DNA from: JBCCFW01 sp039029535
GTDB taxonomy: Bacteria > Acidobacteriota > JBCCFW01
Length of the DNA stretch: 64,000 nucleotides
NCBI GenBank assembly: GCA_039029535.1
Contig: JBCCFW010000004.1
Span: forward strand, 48,285-112,284
Direction: 5' to 3'
Shown: in pieces, positions 51,966-60,611 of the stretch
How positions within the stretch are numbered: position 1 is the first letter of the stretch
How the letters are laid out: each line of letters opens with the position of its first letter
Position numbers and translations under genes: made by a program
Notes under the pieces: generated by a model
Seen by the model: only the letters and a program-made list of their open reading frames with translations
Database searches by the model: none
Told to the model about the DNA's origin: nothing

Positions 51966-54900
51966 GTGCTGCGCCTAGACGGTCTGAGTCTCAGTGGCTT
52001 CAAGTCCTTCGCCTCGCGGGCGGACATGACGCTTCCCGAGGGCATCACCTGCGTCGTGGGGCCCAATGGCTGTGGCAAGTCCAACATCGTGGACGCCATC
52101 ACCTGGGTGCTCGGCGAGACGCGGGCCAAGTCGCTCCGCGGCGCCAAGATGGAAGACGTCATCTTCGCCGGGTCCCGCAGCCGCAAGCCGGGTGGCCTCG
52201 CCGAGGTGTCGCTCCGCTTCAGCCCCCGGCCTGGCGGCCCCATCGCCGTCAGCCTGGCCGAGGCGCCGGACCAGGAAGTCCTCATCCAGCCCGACCCCGC
52301 CTTCGACGCCAGCTCGGAGGAGGCGGACGCCAGCGCCGAGGCTGATGCCGACGCGCCAGAGGCCGGGGAGGAGGCCGCCGACGCTGAGGACACCGAGGCC
52401 GCCGCTGAGGCCGCCGCCGAGGACGGCGAGGCCAGCACGGAGGCGAGCGAGGGCGACGACGCCGGCAAGACGCCGGCCCCGCTCCCGCCCGAGACCTTCG
52501 ACTCGAGGCTTCAGGAGTCGCTCGAGATCACTCGTCGTCTCTACCGCAACGGTGACTCCGAGTACCTCATCAATGGTCAGAAGGCGCGCCTGAAGGACGT
52601 CAAGGAGCTCCTCATGGGCACGGGCCTGACCACCCGCGCCTACTCGATCATCGGGCAGGGTCGGGTCGATCAGATCCTCAACTCGAAGCCCACCGACCGC
52701 CGGATGCTCCTGGAAGAGGCCGCGGGCATCGCCGGCTACCGCGCCAAGCGTCGCAGCGCGAAGATCAAGCTCGACGACTCCGAGCAGGATCTCCTCCGCG
52801 TCACCGACATCATCTCGGAGATCGAGAAGCAGCTCCGCTCGCTCAAGCGTCAGGCTGCTGCGGCTCGCCGCTACCGCAAGCACGCGGGTCGGCTCCGCAT
52901 CCTCCAGCGAGCTCTCTACGCGGTTCAGCACGCCAAGCTCGGCGAGCAGCTCGACGCCGCGCGCAACGAGCTCGCCGCCCTGCGGATGAGCGAAGACGAG
53001 AGCCGAGCGGCCCTCGCTGCGCACGAAGAGTCCGCTCGCGGCGCCCGCGAGACGGTCGCGAGCCTCGAAGAGGCACGAGACGTCGTCGCCCAGCGGCAGC
53101 AGGCGCTCGAGCTCGAGCTCGAGCGAGCCCGCGGCCAGCTCTCGGCCTGTCGTGAGCGCCTGGCCGACAACGCCGAGCAGAGTCGTCGCAACGAGCGCGC
53201 GCGTCAGGTCGCCGAGGAGGACCTCGGTCGGGTGAAGGAGCGGCTCCAGGAGCAGGAAGAGCGACTCGAGCGACTCGAGGTCGAGCTCTCCCAGGCCCAA
53301 GAAGCCCTTGCCAACTCGAAGGAAGCGTCTTCGGAGAGTCGCGAGAAGCTCGAGTCGGCACACCGCGTCGTCGCCGAGACCAAGGAGACGATCTTCGAGG
53401 TCATGAGCGAGGCGGCCGGCCTCCGCAACCGTCGCGCTGAGGCGGAGGCGGCCCTCGAGCGACTCGAAGTGCAGCACGCCCGTCTCACCGAGTCGTTCAC
53501 TGAGGCCGAGGCCGAGGCCGCGCGGCTCGAGGCCGAGCGCGAGGCCGGTGAGGAGACGCTTCGCCTGGCGCGTGAGCGCGAGGCGTCGTTGAAGGATGAG
53601 TTCGGCGAGGCCAAGACGGCGCTCCACGCCCAGACCACCGAGATCGAGGCGGCCTCGGCGAAGGTCGACGAGCATCGTCGGCTGCTCAACGACGCCGAGT
53701 GGCAGCTCGCCGCGGTCGAAGAGCTCATCAAGACGCGCTCATCGTTCGGCGAGGGCGTGCGTCGCTTCCTCGAGAGTGATGACGGCACGGCCCTCGGCAC
53801 GGTCTCCGACTTCGTCACCAGCGACGAGGCGGACGCCACGGCGTGCGAGAAGGCGCTCGGCCCGCTGCTCCAGTCCGTCGTCTTCGCCGACCGCGACACG
53901 GCCGAGTCGGTCGTGCGTCGGCTCGCTCCCGGCGACGAGCCCGAGCTGGCCTTCGTCTTCCCCGAGACGCCGCCGGTTCCGTCAGCGGAGCTCGCCTCCG
54001 AGCTCACCGGGCTGCCCTCGCTGCGGCAGGCGCTGCGCGTGGCGCCCGAGGTCTCGTGGCTCGAAGGGCTCGTGCCCGACGCGGTCCTCGTCGACACGCG
54101 GGACGAAGCCATCGACCTCTCCCGTCGTCACCCCGGCCTGCTGCTCGTCTCCCGCGACGGCGCCCTGCTCGGGCCCTGGGGTCGGGGCAGCGCGGGCCGT
54201 CCGCTCGGCGACGGTGAGGGCATCCTCGAGACGCAGAGTCGCCGCGATCGTCTCGCAGGCGAGGTGCGTGAGCATGGCGCCGCCGTCGAGGAGGCCGAGT
54301 CGGCCCGCGCGGTCCTCGACGAGCGACGCGAGGAGCTGGCCGCCACGGTCGGTCGTCTTCGCGACGAGCTCAGCGACGCCGAGAAGGCCGCCCTCTCGGC
54401 GCGCCATGCTCAGGACCGCCTCACGCAGGGTGTCGACACGGCACAGGCTCAGCTGTCCACCTTGACCTTCGAGCACCAGGCCGTCGGTGGCGAGCTCGAG
54501 GGTGCGCGCACGCGCATCAGCGAGTACGCGGAGCGGCTGCAGGCGGGAATGGAGCGTCGCGAGACGCTGGATGCCACGCTCACCGACGCTCAGGGCCTGG
54601 TGACCGAGCTGGAGAGCGAGGTCGGCAGCGCGGACGCCGAGCGCACGCGTCTCTCACAGGAAGCCGCCATCCGCCAGGATCGCCGGCAAGGTCTGGCCTC
54701 CGAGCTGGAGCCCATCCGCGCGCAGGTGGCGCAGGCCACGGAGCGTGTCGAGCTCCTCGGTGAGGAGTCCGAGGCCCTCACGCATCAGAAGGGCCAGCTC
54801 GAAGAGATCATCACCACGTCGCAGACGACGCTCGACGAGGGTCATCCGCGGGGTGAGGAGCTCCAGTCCGAGCTCGGCGTCGCCGAGGAGAAGCTCAACG

Positions 54901-56030
54901 AGCACCGCGACGGGATGATGCAGGAGGCCAACCGGCTCCGCGACCTGCGGCTGTCTCACGAGGAGCGCTCGAAGGCGGCCAACGGTGTCGACCTCCGGCG
55001 TGAGCGGCTCAGCTCGCAGCTCGAGCACCTCGTGGCTGACTGCGAGTCGCAGCTCGGCATGCTGCCCACCGAGCTCGAGATTCCCACGCCTCCGCAGCCC
55101 GAGGCCGAGGTCGAAGAAGAGACCGACGCCGAGGTCGCGGCGGAAGCCGATGCCGACGAGCCGACCGAGACCGAGGACACCGAAGCCAGCGCCGAAGGCG
55201 ACTCCGAGAGTGAAGAGAGCGCCGAGGGTGACGCTGACGACTCCGAGGAGACCGACGAGGACGTCGACTCCGAGGCGGATGAGGAAGGCGAAGGCTCCAC
55301 GACCGCCGAAGACGATGAGCCCATCGACGAGAACCTCCCGTGGACGGAGGACGGGGAGCTCGAGCTCGACCTGGTCGCCACCGAGGTGGCGGACGTCAAG
55401 CGCAAGATCAAGAACATCGGCCCGGTGAACCTGGTCGCCATCGAGGAGTGCGACGAGCAGGAGGAGCGGCTGTCCTTCCTGACGAAGGAGCGCGACGACC
55501 TGGTCACCTCGATCGAGCGTCTCAAGGAGACCATCGAGCAGATCGACCACACCTCGCGCGAGCGCTTCCTCGCGTGCTTCGAGCAGGTCAAGGAGACCTT
55601 CAACACCTCCTTCACCAAGCTCTTCCGCGGCGGTCGCGCCGAGCTTCGGCTTCAGGACGAGGAAGACGTCCTCGAGTCGGGCATCGAGATCATCGCCCAG
55701 CCTCCGGGCAAGCGGCTGCAGAACATGCTGCTGCTCTCCGGTGGCGAGAAGGCGCTGACCGCCATCGCCCTGCTCGTGGCGCTCTTCCGCTACAAGCCCT
55801 CGCCCTTCTGCGTCCTCGACGAGGTCGATGCGCCGCTCGACGAGGCCAACGTCGTTCGCTTCATCGACCTGGTGAACTCGATGTCGAAGGACACGCAGTT
55901 CATCGTCGTCACGCACAACCGCCGCTCGATGGAGCAGGGCAAGGTGCTGTACGGCGTCACGATGGAGGAGCAGGGCTGCAGCAAGCTCGTCTCCGTGCGC
56001 TTCGACGGCATGACCGAGAACGTCGCCTGA
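51966..56030 (+). CDS. smc: chromosome segregation protein SMC with acidic insertions
   Basis: A 1354-residue SMC ATPase, about 170 residues longer than usual. Walker A GPNGCGKSNIVDAITWVLGE is near residue 32, the hinge spans about 595-755, and the C-terminal head has LLLSGGEKALTAIAL and CVLDEVDAPLDEANVVRF. Two Asp/Glu/Ala-rich inserts explain the extra length: one at about residues 114-168, just before ITRRLYRNGDSEYLING in the N-terminal head, and one at about 1042-1125, just before the NIGPVNLVAIEE segment. The GTG start gives VLRLDGLSLSGFKSF with AAGGGA upstream. A GTG at 51936 is possible. secA-like follows after 16 bases. Confidence 0.93.
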   Translation: MLRLDGLSLSGFKSFASRADMTLPEGITCVVGPNGCGKSNIVDAITWVLGETRAKSLRGAKMEDVIFAGSRSRKPGGLAEVSLRFSPRPGGPIAVSLAEAPDQEVLIQPDPAFDASSEEADASAEADADAPEAGEEAADAEDTEAAAEAAAEDGEASTEASEGDDAGKTPAPLPPETFDSRLQESLEITRRLYRNGDSEYLINGQKARLKDVKELLMGTGLTTRAYSIIGQGRVDQILNSKPTDRRMLLEEAAGIAGYRAKRRSAKIKLDDSEQDLLRVTDIISEIEKQLRSLKRQAAAARRYRKHAGRLRILQRALYAVQHAKLGEQLDAARNELAALRMSEDESRAALAAHEESARGARETVASLEEARDVVAQRQQALELELERARGQLSACRERLADNAEQSRRNERARQVAEEDLGRVKERLQEQEERLERLEVELSQAQEALANSKEASSESREKLESAHRVVAETKETIFEVMSEAAGLRNRRAEAEAALERLEVQHARLTESFTEAEAEAARLEAEREAGEETLRLAREREASLKDEFGEAKTALHAQTTEIEAASAKVDEHRRLLNDAEWQLAAVEELIKTRSSFGEGVRRFLESDDGTALGTVSDFVTSDEADATACEKALGPLLQSVVFADRDTAESVVRRLAPGDEPELAFVFPETPPVPSAELASELTGLPSLRQALRVAPEVSWLEGLVPDAVLVDTRDEAIDLSRRHPGLLLVSRDGALLGPWGRGSAGRPLGDGEGILETQSRRDRLAGEVREHGAAVEEAESARAVLDERREELAATVGRLRDELSDAEKAALSARHAQDRLTQGVDTAQAQLSTLTFEHQAVGGELEGARTRISEYAERLQAGMERRETLDATLTDAQGLVTELESEVGSADAERTRLSQEAAIRQDRRQGLASELEPIRAQVAQATERVELLGEESEALTHQKGQLEEIITTSQTTLDEGHPRGEELQSELGVAEEKLNEHRDGMMQEANRLRDLRLSHEERSKAANGVDLRRERLSSQLEHLVADCESQLGMLPTELEIPTPPQPEAEVEEETDAEVAAEADADEPTETEDTEASAEGDSESEESAEGDADDSEETDEDVDSEADEEGEGSTTAEDDEPIDENLPWTEDGELELDLVATEVADVKRKIKNIGPVNLVAIEECDEQEERLSFLTKERDDLVTSIERLKETIEQIDHTSRERFLACFEQVKETFNTSFTKLFRGGRAELRLQDEEDVLESGIEIIAQPPGKRLQNMLLLSGGEKALTAIALLVALFRYKPSPFCVLDEVDAPLDEANVVRFIDLVNSMSKDTQFIVVTHNRRSMEQGKVLYGVTMEEQGCSKLVSVRFDGMTENVA

Positions 56031-56046
56031 GGGAGGGAGCGCTGTC

Positions 56047-58401
56047 GTGAGTTTCAAGGCCGGATTCCGAAGACTGCTGCGGCGGTTGGCGGGTGAGCCG
56101 GTCGAACGCTCGGCGGCCGACGATTTCGGCGACACCGCTCGCGACATCGAGGCGAAGGCGGCGAGTCTCCGCACCCGCAGCGACGGTCAGCTCCGCGAGC
56201 GTGCCGAGACGCTGCGAGAGCAGGCTCAGCACCAAGGACGCGTCGATGTCGTCGATGGCCTGTCCCTCGTGCGCGAGGCAGGTGAGCGGGTCCTCGGCTT
56301 GCGTCTCCACGACGCGCAGGTGCTCGCAGCAGTCGCCCTGCATCACGGTCGGGTGGTCGAGCTGGCGACCGGTGAAGGCAAGACGCTCGCGGCGGTCGGG
56401 CCGGCCTGGCTCGGCGCCTTGGCGGGACGGGGCTCCCACGTCCTGACCTTCAACGACTATCTCGCGCGTCGCGACGCCGAGTGGATGGGGCCGGTCTACC
56501 AGCTTCTCGGAGCCAGCCTCGGCTGCGTGCAGGAAGGGGACTCACCCGAGCAGCGACGAGAAGCCTGGGCCAGTGACGTCACCTACGCGACGGCGAAGCA
56601 GTCGGGCTTCGACTACCTGCGTGACTCGCGAGTGCTGGCGCTCGAAGACCGCGTTCACCGTCCCTTCCATCAGGCCATCGTCGACGAGGCCGACTCGCTC
56701 ATGGTCGACGAGGCCCGGGTGCCGCTGGTGCTGGCGGGTGGGGAAGACGAGCCGCCGGTCGACCGAGCGAAGCTCGCCGAGCTGGCCGCCAAGCTGGAAG
56801 ACCAGCACTTCGAGGTCGAGGACAATGCGCGCCACGTGGCGCTCACGCCGTCGGGCATCCGGATGGTCGAGGCGAGTCTCGACCTCCGCAACCTCCACGA
56901 GGACTTCAACCGCGAGGTCCACGCCGGCCTGAACCTCGCCCTGCATGCGCGCACCTTGCTGCACCGCGACGTCGACTACGTCGTCGCCGACGAGCGCGTC
57001 CAGGTCATCGACGAGTTCACGGGTCGTGTCGTCCCCGACCGACGCTGGCCCGACGGCCTGCACCCGGCGCTCGAGGCGAAGGAGGAGCTGCCGCACAGGA
57101 AGGAAGGGCGCGTGCTGGCGTCCATCCCCTTGCAGCACTTCTTCCCGCTCTATCCACGCCTGGCGGGGATGACCGGCACGGCGGTGGCGGCCGCCGACGA
57201 GCTCGACGCGTTCTATGGCCTCGAGGTGGCGGTCGTGCCTTCGCACCGAGCCTGCGTCCGTGAGGACCGACCCGACCGGGTCTTCTCCGACCGCGAGGCG
57301 AAGCTCACGGCGGTCATCGAGGAGATCCGCTCCGAGCACGAGCTGGGTCGGCCCATCCTCGTGGGCACGGCGAACATCATCGAGTCCGAGGCGCTCGCGG
57401 CACGTCTTCGGGACGCGGGCGTGGAGTGTCGGGTCCTCAACGCGAAGAACGACGAGGAAGAGGCGGTCATAGTCGCCGACGCGGGTCGCAAGGGGGCCGT
57501 CACCATCTCGACCAACCTCGCCGGTCGGGGCACGGACATTCGCCTGGGCGGCCACGAGGGAGTCGGTCACGACGAGGTCGCCGCCGTCGGTGGCCTGCAC
57601 GTCATCGGCACGAACAAGCACGAGAGCTCCCGCGTCGACGACCAGCTTCGGGGACGCGCCGGTCGTCAGGGCGACCCCGGATCGTCGCGCTTCTTCGTGA
57701 GCCTCGAGGACGACCTCGTCGAGCGCTACGGCCTGGCCGAGATGATCGACGAGCTCTCCTCGGAGGGCGGGGACGGCGGCTCGTGGGAGTCGCGTGCAGC
57801 GGCGGAGATCGACCGGGCGCAGCGCATCGTCGAGGGGCAGAACTTCGACATCCGCAAGACCCTGTGGAAGTACAGCCGGATGGTCCGCCAGCAGCGGGAG
57901 CGCATCGACTCCTGGCGGGCGCGGGCTCTCGATGCCCATGCGGAGCTCGGCTTCTTCGAGGAGGGCAGCGCGGAGCGTCGTGCCGAGCTGTTGGGGCGGC
58001 TGGGAGAAGAGGAAGTCTCAGCGATCGAGCACCGGCTCGTGCTCATCGAGGTCGACGAGGCCTGGTGTCGTCACCTCGTCCGCATCGCCGACGTGCGGGA
58101 AGGGATCCACCTCCAGCAGATGGGCAACCAGGACTGGTTCGGTGGCCTGTGGAGCATGCGCAAGGGCCCCTTCGACGTCTTCCACGAGATGGCGATCGAG
58201 GCCTTCGAGGAGACCTGGAAGGAGCTCGAAGAGACCCTGCGCGTTCGCTATCAGACCTTGGAGGTCGGGAGTGTCGCCGAGCTGACCCGGCCGGGTCTGA
58301 CGGGACCGGAGTCCACCTGGACCTACCTCGTGACCGACACGCCCTTTGAGACGACGATCATCCGGCTGTATCGGGGCGTGCGGAAGAAGATGGAGGAGTG
58401 A
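56047..58401 (+). CDS. SecA-family translocase ATPase (SecA2-like, short)
   Basis: A 784-residue SecA-type motor. Motifs: GRVVELATGEGKTLAA, VLTFNDYLARRDAEWMGP, the DEAD box IVDEADSLMVDEAR, VTISTNLAGRGTDIRLGG and DQLRGRAGRQGDPGSSRFF. The helical scaffold region HLVRIADVREGIHLQQMG is present, but the Cys-rich zinc-binding tail of ordinary SecA is missing, as in many accessory SecA2 proteins. It could drive export of a subset of proteins, or be the only SecA if no other exists. The GTG start lies 16 bases after smc, so the two are probably co-transcribed. Confidence 0.88.
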   Translation: MSFKAGFRRLLRRLAGEPVERSAADDFGDTARDIEAKAASLRTRSDGQLRERAETLREQAQHQGRVDVVDGLSLVREAGERVLGLRLHDAQVLAAVALHHGRVVELATGEGKTLAAVGPAWLGALAGRGSHVLTFNDYLARRDAEWMGPVYQLLGASLGCVQEGDSPEQRREAWASDVTYATAKQSGFDYLRDSRVLALEDRVHRPFHQAIVDEADSLMVDEARVPLVLAGGEDEPPVDRAKLAELAAKLEDQHFEVEDNARHVALTPSGIRMVEASLDLRNLHEDFNREVHAGLNLALHARTLLHRDVDYVVADERVQVIDEFTGRVVPDRRWPDGLHPALEAKEELPHRKEGRVLASIPLQHFFPLYPRLAGMTGTAVAAADELDAFYGLEVAVVPSHRACVREDRPDRVFSDREAKLTAVIEEIRSEHELGRPILVGTANIIESEALAARLRDAGVECRVLNAKNDEEEAVIVADAGRKGAVTISTNLAGRGTDIRLGGHEGVGHDEVAAVGGLHVIGTNKHESSRVDDQLRGRAGRQGDPGSSRFFVSLEDDLVERYGLAEMIDELSSEGGDGGSWESRAAAEIDRAQRIVEGQNFDIRKTLWKYSRMVRQQRERIDSWRARALDAHAELGFFEEGSAERRAELLGRLGEEEVSAIEHRLVLIEVDEAWCRHLVRIADVREGIHLQQMGNQDWFGGLWSMRKGPFDVFHEMAIEAFEETWKELEETLRVRYQTLEVGSVAELTRPGLTGPESTWTYLVTDTPFETTIIRLYRGVRKKMEE

Positions 58402-58417
58402 GGGCCAGCGTGCTCGA

Positions 58418-59245
58418 TCAACTCAAGACGCTGTAGCCAAGCACGGTAGCACCGGCGATCAGCACGAGGTCGATGAGGGCGAGCACGCGGAGGGGGTCAT
58501 TCGCGGCACCACGGAGACGGATGCCGACGAGCAGGGCGAGACAAGGGCCCAGCAACACGATCGAGAGCCAGGCCAGGCCCTCTCCCTTCGAGGCAGCACG
58601 GACTCCTCCTCCGAGCAGGAAGGCGAGGACGCCCAGGAACAGCGAGGCCTGGAAGTACTCGACCCATCGGGAGAGCCGAGTGAAGGCGCTGGGTGGCGGT
58701 CGAGTGACAGGCTCGGCCAGTGCGGCTCGGAGCTCGTCTGGATCGTGGCGTGTCAGCAGGCCGACGAACACGTCCGCATCGCTCGGTTCCAACCAGATGC
58801 GGGCCGGGCGGCGAGTCTTCGAGCGAATCTCGACGGCCTCGACACCGAGCGAGACTTCGTTCTCGTCGCCTCCGTCACGCAGGCCGAACTCGATGTCCGT
58901 GACGGTCGCCAGTGGAATGCGCAGGCGGCGAAGTGGTCCTCTGAGCTGAATCTCGTCCTCGGTGAGCGAGACGGAGTGCAGGAACTGGCGGGTCAGCACG
59001 GCGAAGCTCAGCAGGAAGCCGAAGACGATGCCGGAGCACCAGAAGACCAGCGCCGAGTTGCCTCGCATCGGTCCTGGCCCCTGACCGAGGGCGTCCAGCA
59101 CCACCAGGGGGAGCAAGAGGAGCAAGGGCCCACCGAAGACGCCGATGAGCGTCGAAATCAAGATCGAGGCCGCCATCGAGACCCAGCGCTGTCGCGCCGG
59201 TGTCCGCCACTCCCAGTCCGTTCCGAGTCCGAGCCATGTCGACAT
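58418..59245 (-). CDS. membrane protein with PH-like domain, paralog 1
   Basis: A 275-residue protein of unknown function. Two N-terminal spans (ILISTLIGVFGGPLLLLLPL and SALVFWCSGIVFGFLLSFAV), a central beta-rich region (SLTEDEIQLRGPLRRLRIPL, then VEIRSKTRRPARIWLEPSDA) resembling a bacterial PH domain, and three C-terminal spans. It is a paralog of the next gene upstream, sharing EWRTPARQRW at the start and the same layout. GGAGGAGGGACCCGAC precedes the ATG. Confidence 0.72.
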   Translation of the reverse strand: MSTWLGLGTDWEWRTPARQRWVSMAASILISTLIGVFGGPLLLLLPLVVLDALGQGPGPMRGNSALVFWCSGIVFGFLLSFAVLTRQFLHSVSLTEDEIQLRGPLRRLRIPLATVTDIEFGLRDGGDENEVSLGVEAVEIRSKTRRPARIWLEPSDADVFVGLLTRHDPDELRAALAEPVTRPPPSAFTRLSRWVEYFQASLFLGVLAFLLGGGVRAASKGEGLAWLSIVLLGPCLALLVGIRLRGAANDPLRVLALIDLVLIAGATVLGYSVLS

Positions 59246-59306
59246 GTCGGGTCCCTCCTCCGATGCCGTCTCGCTCAGTCGAAGCGAGTCGTTGAATCGA
59301 GCGGCG

Positions 59307-60122
59307 TCAAGATAGCAGCTCGTGGCCGAGGACCAGACCCGCGAGGAACAACGCCAGGTCGAGCAGAACGAGCCAGCGCGTGAAGCGACTCGTGGCCGTG
59401 CCGAAGCGAATCCAGAGCAGGAGCAAGGTGCTGAGAACGGCGGCCACGAGAGCGACCCAGGCGAGAGGCTCTCCGGCCAGCACTTCCCAGAGCGCGACTC
59501 CGGTCGCCACTCCGAGGCCGTTGAAGAAGAGGCTGCCGCCGAGATGGGCTCCGAGCGCGCAGACCTTTCCGGCGAGACCCGGCTCGCTCACCGGAGAGAG
59601 GGTCTGGAGACGAGCGCGGACGGCACCTGGGTCGCGGTGGGTGAGGACGTCGACCACGACTCGTGCGTCCTCAGGCTCGAGCCAGATGATGTTCGTCCCG
59701 CGTGCTCGTGATTGGATCGTGATGCCTTCGACGTCGAGAGAGGGTCCTCCTGGGGCTCGAGCATCTCGGAGGCCGCCCGTGATGGTCGTCTCGGCACTCA
59801 GGGGAAAGCGCAGCAAGCGAAGGGGGGCCCGGAGCCAGACCTCGTCATCGGTCAGCAGGAGTGCGTGATGGGCGTGTCGACTCGTGTACCAGAACAGCAC
59901 GAGTGACAGCAGGAGAGCCCCCGTTCCCCAACTGAGCAGGATGAAGACCCCGCTCACGCGATCGGGCGCTCGTCCGAGAGCGTCCAGGAGCAGGAACGAC
60001 GCTCCCAGGAGAATGGGGCTACCGACGGCGCCGAGCAGGCCGGACGCCAGCACGGCGGCTGCGCGCGAAGTCCAGCGTTGACGCGCCGGCGTTCGCCACT
60101 CGTGATGAGCCCGGTCGTTCAC
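59307..60122 (-). CDS. membrane protein with PH-like domain, paralog 2
   Basis: A 271-residue paralog of the preceding entry. Shared features are EWRTPARQRW near the start, LTDDEVWLRAPLRLLRFPL in the middle, IWLEPEDARVVVDVLTHRDP, and the C-terminal span pair ending LGHELLS. The GTG at 60122 is chosen because GGAGGGAAC is directly upstream and the resulting N-terminus aligns with paralog 1; a longer ATG reading from 60194 lacks such support. The two genes are 61 bases apart and arose by duplication. Confidence 0.72.
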   Translation of the reverse strand: MNDRAHHEWRTPARQRWTSRAAAVLASGLLGAVGSPILLGASFLLLDALGRAPDRVSGVFILLSWGTGALLLSLVLFWYTSRHAHHALLLTDDEVWLRAPLRLLRFPLSAETTITGGLRDARAPGGPSLDVEGITIQSRARGTNIIWLEPEDARVVVDVLTHRDPGAVRARLQTLSPVSEPGLAGKVCALGAHLGGSLFFNGLGVATGVALWEVLAGEPLAWVALVAAVLSTLLLLWIRFGTATSRFTRWLVLLDLALFLAGLVLGHELLS

Positions 60123-60308
60123 GTTCCCTCCGACGACGTGGTAGAAGCTGGCCCGGAGAGCGTGCGCAGGTCCGTGCATCGTCCGTCGAGTCATGACACG
60201 GGTCCCTGACCCGACTCGACCATCCGTGCTCGGACAGGGGTTCTCGTTCGTGGTGACGGAGCGTCTCGCGGTCCGATTACTGGGAGACGGTGCCCTGAGC
60301 GGCTGTTG

Positions 60309-60515
60309 CTAGCAGCAGCCCGGCTTGCAGCTACCCCCGGAGAGCATCACCCCGGCGGTCACCAGCTTCTCGACCGGCGCGTCGCTTGGCGTCTTGCCGG
60401 TCGGCTGGTCCGCCAGCTCGCAGAGCTCACCCCAGGTCTCGACGGTGCGCGACATGGAGTGCAGCACTTCGATGGTCTTGGAGTTGGACGGGCAGTAGTA
60501 GTCGTAGGTCGGCAT
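60309..60515 (-). CDS. small FmdB-like zinc-ribbon protein, degenerate
   Basis: A 68-residue protein with the FmdB-family opening MPTYDYYCPSNSKTIEVLHS. The usual second Cys of the N-terminal CxxC pair is replaced by Ser, so the first zinc knuckle is incomplete. The middle KTPSDAPVEKLVTAG is also family-like, and the tail ends GGSCKPGCC with three more Cys that might still bind metal. Function is unknown; relatives are called FmdB-type regulators from weak evidence. Confidence 0.75.
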   Translation of the reverse strand: MPTYDYYCPSNSKTIEVLHSMSRTVETWGELCELADQPTGKTPSDAPVEKLVTAGVMLSGGSCKPGCC

Positions 60516-60611
60516 CCCGGGAGTCTACTCCGTCGCCACGCGGGCTGCTCGTGAGAGATGTCAGCACTCCCACGTGTCGAGCCAACTGGTCCGCGCTGCC
60601 TGAGCGCGACC

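Noticed and set aside
56542..57939. Minus-strand frame of 465 codons
   Set aside because: Antisense to the secA-like gene, which has all family motifs.
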